From Nephrocerus scutellatus (taxonomy: Eukaryota > Arthropoda > Insecta > Diptera > Pipunculidae), in assembly GCA_947095585.1 (NCBI GenBank), contig OX352761.1, forward strand, positions 132,400,277 to 132,464,276: 64,000 nucleotides of DNA, read 5' to 3'. The notes under the pieces are model-generated. The model had not been told where the DNA came from and did no database searches. It was given only the letters and a program-made list of their open reading frames with translations. Shown here piece after piece: positions 20,403-32,400 of this stretch. A program made the translations under genes and the position numbers. Position 1 is the stretch's first letter; every line of letters starts with the position of its first letter.

Positions 20403-23400
20403 CTGCAAGGAAAATTTATTAAAATAAAAAAAAATCTTCGACAAATGCTTTCTAATTTTAATTTGCATTAATATCAAAAGTAAAAAAAAGTAACATTTAG
20501 CTATATATTTTTTTTAGTCTAAACAAATTTTCACAACTAATGAATAATTTATTAATTCATAATTTTAGTATGTTCCACAATAATTTTTCATGTCATAGTA
20601 ATGTTTTTAATTGTGTCCTATATGAAACATGCAAACACCCAAAATACTGCAAAATAAAAAATAATAAATGTAGGGTGCAACGACACGCCCTTAAGCAAGA
20701 AATAAAAAATGATCTGCTTGCAACATTTGTTTAAATTGCGGCAAGGAGACCTTTTTAATAGATTAAATTAAAAATTACAAAAAAATACCCTTAGAATTTA
20801 ATAATTCCAAAGCTTTAGTTTAAGAAGTTAAAGAAAATTCCAGACATCATTGTAACTGTCAGCAGCAATAGGCGCACTATATTTTAGCGAAATCGGACTT
20901 TGCGCATCCTTTTAAATGGATATTTTTTGCCTTTTTAGTTTTTAACTGCATTAACTGCTATCAAATTACCCCAATGAGTATATGAGTATAAAAACCAAGT
21001 AATATCCTAGTATTTATTTAATGTTATGCTATCCCAACTTTTCAATTAGTATTGTAATCCGAAATCCAAACTTCATTATAAATGTTTTGAAAATTATATG
21101 CCTGGGTATAACCCTAAGTATTCTATAAAATAGTTAATTTTTTATAAGATTTCCAAAAAAGATTTAAGTAACAGGAACAGAAATATAGAATTATGATACT
21201 AAAGTTCATTCAACCAAAACACAGCTCAAATAGAAATCTTTATTTTTAATACTATGCTTAATATTTACTCGTATATTGATAGTAAATTTAATTTAAAAAA
21301 TTAAAAAAAAAACTTGTATATATGTAGTTATATATACACTCCGGCTTACTAGATTAGAAGCAGGCAATTTTGGGAAGTAAAAATTATCTTGCTCCCGTTA
21401 TATGGCAGTGAAAGAAACAAAAAAATGGTGAAGGAAACAGTGGTTCATGTTGAATACAATCGTGAATTCAAAAATTTTAAGACAACAAGCTCATGGTAGT
21501 TTTATAAAACTTTAACTGAATAATTAAGAATGCCAGATCTATATTCCTCTTCTTTTATTCTATCACTCTCTGTCTCTTTCTTTTATTTGCCTCTCACCAA
21601 ATAAGTCTTCAGTCTTGATTTATATTTCATAATGTTAAGTTCTAATAAAATATCATTTACAGTGCTTTCGCTTTGCTGGGTACATCCCATTTCTACAGCG
21701 TTCTTGAAGAAACCAGAGAACGCTGTAGAAATGGGACACCAAACCATCACTGTACCCAGCAAATCGAAAGCGCTGTTAGCTTGTACCTCGTATTACTACA
21801 TAGCAATAAAAGTACAATCGTTGTTTTGTGAGGTAGGTCATTTTTAAATTCTCTATATTAACTTCGCGTCGGCATGGTTCTATCGTTCGTACTGTCGTTC
21901 GGTGAAGGAATCTTGCGATAAATTTTTAACCCACTTCACTTTATAGTTTTTTTTTGTATAAAATGTTAATTTTGTAAAAGAGAAAGGTTTTTTTTAATGA
22001 ATGTAGACAATGCCAAACAATTTTTTTACTCATTTTTAAAAAAAAGAATACGGCAAAACCTTTCTTTTTATAAAATTATCTTTATATACAAAAAAATGAA
22101 CCACTCCACAAACAACGAGTGTACTTTGACTACTTCTAGTCTTATGAAGCAATATAGGTGCATGCCATTCTGACTCATTCTTGGCTTGTTCTTTTAAAAT
22201 ATTGGAATTCACCATTGCATTCAACATGAACCACTGTTTCTTCCATTTTTCTTTTTTCTCTCACTGCCATATAACGAGAGAAAGTTCATTTTTACTTCTC
22301 AAAATTGCCTGTTTCTAATCTAGTGAACCGCAGTGTATGAACAAGAGATTTTCATAAGGGTGATAAGAGAGGCGCAAGTGGGTCGAGTGGTTAATGCGTT
22401 GGACTTCTGAGCAGAAGGATCGATGTTCGAATCCCAGAAAAACCAAAAATCTTTTTCACGGTCCCACTTCTCGCGAATGTCTGAAAAACTTCTGGGAATA
22501 ATAATTGTCACGGAAAGCAGCTTTTCAATTCGCCTTTCTGATAAGGCATTAAATAAGTCCTTCCTTCCATTCGTGTACAAAAATATAACTCGCACAACAC
22601 GAATAGTCGCGAGAAGCTAGGCCTTGGATCGAATCGGTCTGTCACCGAAAATATTATTGTTGTAGTAAAAAGAGGAAAACATGTACTCGTATCTTGAATG
22701 ATTGCGTTGAAATACAATATTTGAAAAAGCTGTGAATATACGAGAATGTGACTCCAAAGTATACCGATTCCAATAAAGCTTATTATTAACGCAAATACTA
22801 AGAAAAACGTTGAGTTTTTTGATTTACTCATCACAAATTTACTTCATGGATAATGACTGGGGATTAATGCTTTGTCTTGATGACAGAAGACAGCATTGGC
22901 GTTAAAAGAATTAAATACTTCGTTTAAAAAATCAAAAAAAAAATTTAAGAATGGAATAGAATCATCATAATCATATTTGGCTCTACAACCGGGGTCCGGT
23001 CCTGGTCTCCCGTGGGTTCCGTAATAATGGAATAGAATAGAAATAGAAAATGTTGACATTGAATAGTCTTTTAAAACAATGTACAGGCATTGTTTATACA
23101 AATTGGCAAATTAAATACGACTTCGGTTGGGCGTATAGTTCGAATGAAGTAAAACGTAACAAAATAAATTAATTTACGGCGTATAAAACGACCTATTTAA
23201 CTTTTTCTTCCACATTCAATTTGCTGAAATTTATAGTTTAATGCTGATAAAAATTCTTGTAGCGTGATGGTTTAAATTAGCATCAAAATTACACAAATTC
23301 CTTGCCAATTACAAATTTAAGAGTTTGTAGGTAATTACGCGCCTGACTAATTTTTTAATTAAAAGCCTTCGTTTCGGTTTTTTTTTTTAATTAGCTAATC

Positions 23401-26400
23401 TTATTTTAATCATTATGTATAAGTATTAGTGCAAAAAATTAGTGCCAGTACAGCACGTGCCGGCGGCAAATGACGGATAACTGCTGCCGCTACACCGCTA
23501 CAAATAAAACCCTCAACTTAATGCTCAAATGTGGTTACTTGATAAAGCACAAAAAATTTAATTATAAAACAAAGGAATAACTTTGGCGTCTTGAAAAAAT
23601 TGTTATCGTTTCAATAAGGTTTAAGAATATTATAATATTTTCTAAAATTTACTTAAAAGCTTTTTCCTCGTTATGTAAGCATGCGTACATATTTTTCATG
23701 CTTATTTGTAATATAATTCACTAAGCAAAGTAAAATATTTCAACAAAATAAAAATAAAAAAACAAAAACGACTTACAATATTTTCCAAAAGAATTGCTAC
23801 GAGATTACAGATGAAACGATCAAAGAATGAGTAAAAAATCATACACATTCATGGCACTTTCTTTCTCGACAGTTCATTACAATAAATGACTCAACAACAG
23901 TTTCTGTGATTCTTCGTTTATGTTGGAAACATGGAATAACAACAACAATAATGACAACAACAATCTTATCTCTGCATAATCAAATATTTTGCCAAATAAC
24001 ACAAGGAATTATCCGCATTTTAAAATTTAATTTTCGTGCGTTTTGTTTGTTTGTTTGTGATACATTTTACGGATTTGATTTTGGGTAATCTTACTTGCCG
24101 CACACCTTGCAGGGATAATCGTCTTTAAGATTTTGATGGCCTTGCAACTGGGATGTATTTCCTCCAAGTCCAGATCCTGATGTAGTAAACTGATTAATAT
24201 TTCGGCCAAAACAGTGTATTCGTTTATGTCCGTGTAAAGCGGCTTTGGAGGAAAAGCTCTAATATTGGAAAAGTTATAGGATGAAATTTATGAATATAAA
24301 AGTATAAAATATTAGTATAAAATACATTATATAAAAATAAAATAATTTACCGCTGAACAATCTGGCATTTCACACATGTGAGGTTTTGGTTCTAATGATG
24401 CAGTTGTAGGTGTTTGGCTGCATTCATTTGTGTGAACGCCCACCTTCAAATGTGTTTCCTTATAATCAACACAAAGTTTTTTCCAGAAGTAATATAATTG
24501 AACACATTCCCCAGTGGATTTTGTTGTAATCTGGTTTAAAGTAATTTTTATACAGGTAAGTATACTTTTATATAAAGCGCATACAGAGTGATTCGTCTAA
24601 ATAACTTAATTAAACTATATTTAGTAATCGAATGTATGATAACATTCGACAATTTTATTGACGCATTGAGAGAAAGAAATTTCAAATTAAATTGTACATA
24701 TTTGTATCATTTTTGTAATAATTTTTACTACTATCGAGTTTAAAAATAAAATGCATTAATCGCTTAAAGATATATGTTGCATTGCACATGATAAGCATTT
24801 TTGCTCAGAATTCAAAAGTAAATATCTATAGTGCGTTCTGTTTGCAGGGTAAAGTTTAGATTTATTTTTCTTGGTTTTAATCTTGCGTTCCATTTAGAAA
24901 CCTTTTCTAACCGTCATTGATCGGTGCGTATGGTTTCCGCTCACATAACAATGAGGATGAGAGCAAACGAAACCAACTTCTGAGAGGTGGCATTCATCCC
25001 TGCTTTTAAGGAAGTTTCTCAGCACGATAAGCACCAATCAGATACTGTTTAGTAAAATTTAAATTTTTTTAGTGAGGCAATCGATAACCGTGATAGTCAA
25101 GCAGCTGTTAAATCAATGAGTTCCTACTCGGTAAACTCAAGTTTGATCCGCTTTGTTTAGGTTAGGCAACAGTACACCCCTCCCGTTACACTAATTCAAG
25201 GGGTGGATTCGTGTGTGCGGGTGGCAGAGCGCCCGAGAAAACCTAGTAGAAAAAGGCGATATTAAACAAGTTACGAGCCATTGGTGTCTAGAAGAGCAGA
25301 CTCTGCTTGGAGAAATTCATTTCTTCGCTTTGAATGTTCTCGTGGGAGGAAAACAGGTAGATATTCATTTTCGCAAACGTTAAATCTCGAACACTAGAGA
25401 CATAAGACCTTAACTTACAGGGAGGTGGTTCGCACAATAGAGACGTCTTTAGAATGTAGTTTGGTGTAATAACTGTTATAGAGAGCTTCTCAAATCGTCA
25501 TTCGGATACAGCTTTAAATTTGAGGTCCCTTCAAACTGTGTGCAAAAATATAAGAAATCGAACACTAATGGTCGCAAGAAACTAGACCCTGGTCAACAAC
25601 GATCTTCTTATTATTGGCGACTGGGCAGGATAAATTTGAAAAAAATATCTTAAAGAACATTTTCCAATTAATACATTACCATTTTTGAACATTTTCTTTT
25701 TAATATCTTTAAAACTATTGTACTTGTTGCTTACCTCATTGGCAATCGTATAAAAATCCTTCCCATATTTTTCCAATCCCCTTAGAAACAGCAAAACCTC
25801 AAGCGAAGACCATTTTAACTGAAAAGAATCTGCCTGCGATTGAAGCAAAGAAAGCACCGCTGTATGAGTGTCGCCATTTGCATTTAGTAAAGCCTGCAGA
25901 GCCACTTCTTCAGAATGAAATCCTAAAGGAATTGCAGAGGATTTGCTCAGTTCAATGTATCTTATCAGGAGTTTTTCTTCTATTTCAACACTTGGATTCC
26001 ACATGAGTTCTCCCAGAGTATTGTTGGGATCGTTTTCAGTTGTTTCTGTACATATTTCCATTGGTACCTGGTAGACTGGAACTTGAACCTGGTAGGCTGA
26101 ACCTAAATTCACTTTAGATTCTTCGGAAAATGCTACTAAGCCGACAGAATTTTCAAAATCATTATCCAATTCATTCAGGGAATTTTTATTTGTACCGCTT
26201 GTTTGGTTGATTTTCTGCAAATTAGAATACAAACCCACACCTTTGCGGTTAGGATCCAACATTGGCTGCGGCGTATAATGTGTTCGGGATGGCTTCCGAA
26301 GTTTCGATATGTATGAAGTTTGCTTGATATTAACTGTGAAATCACTTGTCCCACTTGCGCGCAGTCGTTTCTTGAGAATGGAGTTCGTGTGTATGGGGTG

Positions 26401-29400
26401 CAATCTAGAAAACGGCTGCTGAGCTACAGGGTTTTGAATGTAGTTTTGAACTATTTCATTAGTCAAATTGACTGATATTGGACTTTCAGATGTTGATATA
26501 ATATTGTTGTCGCCATTATTAAACTGCAGCTGTGTGCTTTTTTCCAACAATTCGCTTTTATTTTCAATTTGCACGTCAACGTTTTCAGTCTTTGTTAAAG
26601 AGCTATTGTTTTGGCTACAAAATTGCTGCGATTGGGTTGGCGATTGTGGGTGTGGGCGTGGGTGTACTAGAAAGCTACTCTGGGATATGTGATCATTATT
26701 GGGAGATGTTGTCAACAATGCTGGTAATAAATCCTCTCGACAGTTAGCAGCAACACAAGTCGAAGTCGATGTATCAGATGGATGGAAACTATTAAAGCTG
26801 GAAATTTGTTTTTCTGTTTTCATTGGCTGTTCAAAAATTTGTGGTTGAAGTTGTTGACGTTGTTGATGTAATTGCAGCGTTTGTCCACCCTTGTGGTTGA
26901 TGAAATCCTTAGGGGACGAAGACAACAGCGGATCCTCTGAGTTCGACATCATTTGTGATTGAAGACCCAGACCGGGCAGATAATACAAATCGATGACGTT
27001 TTCGGGTAGGGACTCACAGTTGATACTTTCATCGGATAAGACATCGCGAAGCACTTCTTTGACCTCTTCCGCGGTACCAATCCCGCTAGTAAAAAACGAC
27101 TCGGACAATGGTGAAGTGGGATTTCTGGAGTCATCAAGGAATCCTTGATCGTCATTGAGAAAAGATAAATTTTGCTCCGCAAAATCCTTTAAATCACACT
27201 CCCCATCGTTAGACTCATTTAGGAGATCTTCAACTTTAACCGATGAATCAAAGCTGTTGTCTTTGAGAGGTACGTTTCTTAATTTCGGTACTTTTACGCC
27301 ATGACTGTTATGACTAGTTGTTGTATTTTTGAAAAAGTTCTCAGCGGCAGAATCCTCAAGGAAATCATCAGAACATTTCTCGTTAAAAAATGAACTCCCT
27401 GAGTCCGGGAAATGATGGGATTCGTCGATAAATGGCGACGATTGAGTGGCAGTCTCATGACTTGCCGGCGGCGTCGGATATGCTAGTGGTGATAGCATTG
27501 GGGACGTAGATGATGTAGCTGATGAAGGTGGTGGTTGTTTTGTTGTTACTCCAGGAGACATTGACGGTTCCACTCTTGAACCACTGTTATTGTATAAAAT
27601 TAAGTCTTTGGAATGAAGTGTTTGAAAGTCGGTTAAACTATCAGGCACCGGCGAATTTAACAGAGTACGTAAATCTTTCACTGTCTTCGTCGAAGATCGA
27701 CCTTCTGAAGAGTGCTGATGATTGGGCTGCTCAATGTGACTGGGGGCGGCATTTCCTGAGCCAGTGTCATTAAGCAGTTGAATCGAATTGACTGTTTGTA
27801 AAAGCATCTCCGTATCTGAAACACTGTAGATACCATTTTCGTCAAATAATGTTGCTGCATCCGTGGAATAGGTCAGTGTGTAAATGTCACCGGACCCATT
27901 GGATGTCTGTGAAATTGTTAAAGACAATGGCTTAGTTTCAGCATTTGTTAGCGATGTGGCCAAAAGCTGGTTTTGATTGATTAACGTTGTTTGCGCAGAT
28001 GTTGGCATAACTGTATTTGACAGAGATGATAAATCAGATGGAACCATGAGAGTTGTGTTACTTGTGCCCGATTGTCGTCGGGGCTCAATGGTTCCACTGC
28101 TTCTCCTTGCTACAGCAATTTTAGTACCGCGTTTAAGTAATTCGATTAATGTTGAATCCTTTGGATCTGTTGACGTACTTTTAGATGTTGTCGATGTGCC
28201 AACACTAACGTTAGTTGACTTTTGTACTGACTGATGTCTTTTAAAGATGTCAATGTGCTGTGGTTCCACTGACAAACCGCCATTATTGCTAATGGATTTA
28301 AATATTGCTGGAGTTTCACCATCACAAGGACTCTTTGCTGCTGTTAAAAAACTATCTAAACCGATTCTCCTAACTGCGTTTAAATGGGCTGGGGGCGGGG
28401 CAGGAACTACAAAGGCACCCTGTGTAATAATCAAAATATAGTATGCATTGCATATCAGCATATAATATGTAAAAAAATTAACATACCTTCAAATCTTTAC
28501 ATCGTTTACTTATAATCTTCTCCTCTATAAGAGCTCTGACACCAATACTGGCTGTTTGTAAAGGTGGTGCTCCCGTGTCCTTCTTCTCTGACTTCTTCGA
28601 TTCAATGTCTTTTTTAAAGTATCCTCCATGAAGGCGCATATGCCCATTTAGAGCTGGAACGTTTTTAAATTTTCTATGGCATAGATTACACTCGACAGGC
28701 TTCTGATCGATTTTAACAATATTTAATATATGTGGATGAATTGAGGTTACTAGTTGTTTCTGTTGCTGTTGAACAATATTTATTAAATCGTCATTTATTC
28801 CACTTTCATCAGCGTCTGCGATTTCCGTTTCACTGGACAAAGTCACTGCTATTTTGCTGGAGTTTGTTTGATGCATTTGAGTCTGAAGAAAATTGATTAG
28901 GTATTAATTTGGCATTTATTATAAATAAACTTCGAGCGTGTATATATATAATATGCACCTTATTTATAAGGGATGGTTGATAAGAAAAATAGAAAAACTA
29001 ACCTCAAAAGTAGGCATTATCCACACACGTGTGTTAAAATAGAAAATACAATTGTTATTTACTGCAGTCTTAATGAACACACATTCTCACAGTAGTTTTG
29101 TATTGTGCATGAGCAGTTTAGCACAAAAAATCATTTGGTCGTGTGAAAAATAGCGTACATTACCCGCTGGAAAGTGTATATCGAATGCTCGTAAGATAAC
29201 GACCACTTTCCTAGCGCGTTATGTAATATACTATACTCGTAAAATTTCTGAACTATTTCATACCTATCGAATTAAGTTCTAAAATACAATCAATTGTACG
29301 TGCGTTGTTCGTTGGAGATCAATACAAAGTGCAAAGTTGATTAAAAGTATTTATTCTTGGTTTAATTAGAGTAAAAATGGACCGGGAAATAGTGCTAACT

Positions 29401-32400
29401 ACTGTCAAGGAGTGGAAAACATTTATGCTTATGATGAACTTTTTCCTGTGTTCAATTGCCGACAAAATCGGCTGAAGTGCTGAAGATCGGTGGTCATTTT
29501 AGAGAAATAACAAATAATACAAGTAATCAGCAGCGGCAAGAGGAACTAACTTAGAGATAAGCGTCCACTTCCAGCGACTATGCTGCAAAAATTAAAGCAA
29601 TAAGTAGAGATAATGTAAGTCTTCCTAACGTAAGGGAATGATAAAAACTGGACAGCATTTGAAACGGGCTAAACTTGAAAAATAAAGCCACCGTTTTACT
29701 ACGAAAACAAAAGGCCTTGGACTTTGCTGGAATTATATGTCATGTTTGGATTGTCCGAATAGTTTTGAAAGCTCCAATCCGCACAACGCAAGAATCGTTA
29801 ATATTTCGATCTCAGGTTCGAATCTCTTCAGTTTTTTACATTGTGTATTTATTTATAGCGATCTAGTATAAACTAATAAGCCATATGTTTTTAACTTAAT
29901 TTTCTACGGTTATACAATTTATAAAGTACTTATCCTTTGACAGACAGTTTTTTATTTTAAATTGTTTCAGTCACTCTTTTGATGTGAAATACATTTATTT
30001 ACATTTATTAAGCCAGTTCAAATGGTTTTACTCTATGTAGTCTTCTGATCAGGTCATTGTCGATATTCCAGGAGCTGGATAGCGTCAACGTTGATATGTT
30101 GGCGTAGTCGTTGTTGGTGATTTTGAGCATGCAACTTCTATTTCCTTATGTAAGTTTTCATTGCGAATGTACCAGGGGGCACCGACGATTTCGCGAAGTA
30201 CTTTATTCTGGAAGCATTGAATTATATGTTTCTGTTATTTTGGATTGGCACACATTCCCAGAGTTCAATTCCGTAAGTTCAAATTGGCTTAAGGACTTGT
30301 TTTTAAAGCAGAAGCTTGTTGTATACTGATAAGGCTGAGTAAAGACCCATTAACCAAAACATCTTTTTGTATTTCAGTTTCATCTCTTCTTGTTTTTTCT
30401 TGACATGCGGCTTCAACCTAAGGTTGGCATCTAGTGTCATACCAAGATATTTGGTTGATCATTGATATACACTGGGTTATGCTGGATATGTTTGGTGGTG
30501 AAATAATTATGCACATATTTGGTTTCGTTTAATTTTATACGCCACTTCATATTCCAGCGTTTGAAATTTGTCTGTTGATTCGGCTATTATTGTTGACAAT
30601 AGCCATAATTGCAATATCATCAGAGAATGAAGCAGTAATATTTGCATTAAACGTAGGTAAGTCACTAGTGTACACGAGGTAAAGGGTTGGTCCTGGTACA
30701 CTGCCTTGTGGAACACCTCCTCAGAATAGGCTTCCCTTATTCTGAATTCTGAAGAAACTTTCTGATATAATAATAGATTGTAGTAGTTCTGAGTACTGTG
30801 CTGAAAGCAGTAGTTTGAGACTGTAATTAAACCCCTCATGCTAGGTTTTATCTAAAGCCTGGGCTACATCCAAAAACTATCTTCAAACGTTTGTTCAATC
30901 AGCTTAGTGGTTCGATGGACCTAGTCAATAATGGATTTCTTAATCGAAATTGATGATCTGGGATAAGATTTCTCTCTGCGATGATAGGTTTTAATCGTTT
31001 TTCAAAAAGTAGTATCGGTAGTAGTTATATGGGTAGTAGTGGGTTTAGGAATAATAATGACTCCAGCTTCCATAATTGTGATTCGTATTTCAATATGCAT
31101 GATGCATTGATTAAATTAGTTATTTTAATTATTGCCTTTCTTGGAAGTTCTCTGAGTGTTGGTCTAGTGATGAGGTCAATGCCAGGAGCCTTTTTTGAAA
31201 CAATATTATTTTTTATTTCTCTTTTAACTTCAGCCAACGTAACGAGTGGAATTGCTATCCTTTCTTGCTCAATAACATCAGGTAGTACTTCAATGCTGCC
31301 ACTGAGTTTGGTTGGAATATTCCTTTTAGATATTCTGCAAACCTTGATGCTTTTTGATAATTATTTCTGGGACAACTGCCACCCGAGTTTTTAACGCGGG
31401 GCATTTGCATAATTGGTCTTTGCAGCTTCCCGGCTTTTTTCCAAAGTGAATATTCAGTAATAGAGTCGTTAGTAAGCGTACGTAGAAATTCACTTATTGT
31501 ATAATTTTTTTCCTCGCTTTCCCTTTTTCTTTAATCAACTCTAATATTTGTCTAGGGTACTTATTACCTTTATGTTTTCTTTTGATTTCAGGACTGTTTT
31601 TCCAGGCTGCTTTCTGAATATTGCTGACAAATTTGTCCATTTCAAAGTCCAATTGATTTTTGGTTTCTAGTGGTACTGCTATTTTAATTCTTTTTCTAAT
31701 GCTATCCTAAAGCGTTACCAGTCTTTTTTTTATTGACCAGAGTAAGATTAGAGAGTTTTTAAATAATATCTTCACTTAGCGTTAATTTAATCGCGGAATG
31801 ATCTGAACTTAACTCCAGGCTGTCTTCTATTTGCATGAAGTTACTAGAGATATTTCTTATTATGTAAAAGTCCATCAAATAATATTAGAAACAATTTAAA
31901 AATTAATTTAAAAGGATTTAAAAAAACTCAAGATTTTTTATTTGCCTTTTCTTTAAAAATACTTGTTTTTAATATCTCTATTATGTTTGTCTGTAACGCT
32001 GATTATGTCGCAATGATTCCAGGTAACGCGGTGGTTATCAGCTATTTATTTATAGTAATCTAAGTTACTGTCATCATACTTCTTCGCTCTACAACTGGGG
32101 TCCGGTGGCCTCCCGCTAAAAACTATACCTTAAAATAATTTAAAACACTAAAATTGTAGTGATGCAGCTCAATTGACACTACTTTTTAGCTTTAGCACTG
32201 CATTACTTAGAGAAATCACGTTTTTCACGAAAATGCATCGCTATTCCTTGTTTCATAATCTTTTTTTATAATTAAATAAATTCTCTATTTCATATCCAAT
32301 TATAAAAAAATGCGATAAAAAGGAAAAACTCAGACTAACCTGCATATTCCAAGTTCTTGGCCGATGTGAATTTGGGCTTGGATGTTGGTGTTGCAATTTC

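Larger units (their letters stand above)
21337..22335. mobile_element. long-terminal-inverted-repeat DNA element, noncoding
   Basis: The left arm (21337 to about 21475) and the right arm (about 22188 to 22335) are inverted copies of each other over roughly 140 bases. Shared words are CACT(C/G)CGG, TTACTAGATTAGAA / TCACTAGATTAGAA, CAGGCAATTTT, CGTTATATGGCAGTGA and AACAGTGGTTCATGTTGAAT. Both ends abut TA (21335-21336 and 22336-22337), consistent with a Tc1/mariner-type target duplication. No transposase remains, so it would be non-autonomous. It contains the hairpin at 21660-21781 and a repeat A fragment. Confidence 0.75.
20403..24094 (-). other. intron 9 (3,692 bp) with several insertions
   Basis: AT-rich intron between exons 9 and 10. 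It contains a 999-bp long-inverted-repeat element (21337-22335), a tRNA-derived SINE (22373-22672) and an RTE-like 3' tail (22961-23020). No further exon was recognised in it. Confidence 0.8.

Noticed and set aside
22320..22834. Overlapping frames on both strands around 22.3-22.8 kb
   Set aside because: They coincide with the SINE and its flanks in an intron; no domain.
25582..25734. Extension of exon 7 past 25735 to the end of the open frame
   Set aside because: After IANE the frame loses SANT similarity, while the next exon at 24530 restores it exactly at a GTAAGC donor.
26468..28441. Plus-strand frames at 26468-26747, 27522-27773 and 27977-28441
   Set aside because: They are antisense shadows of the long exon 7 of the zinc-finger gene and show no domains.
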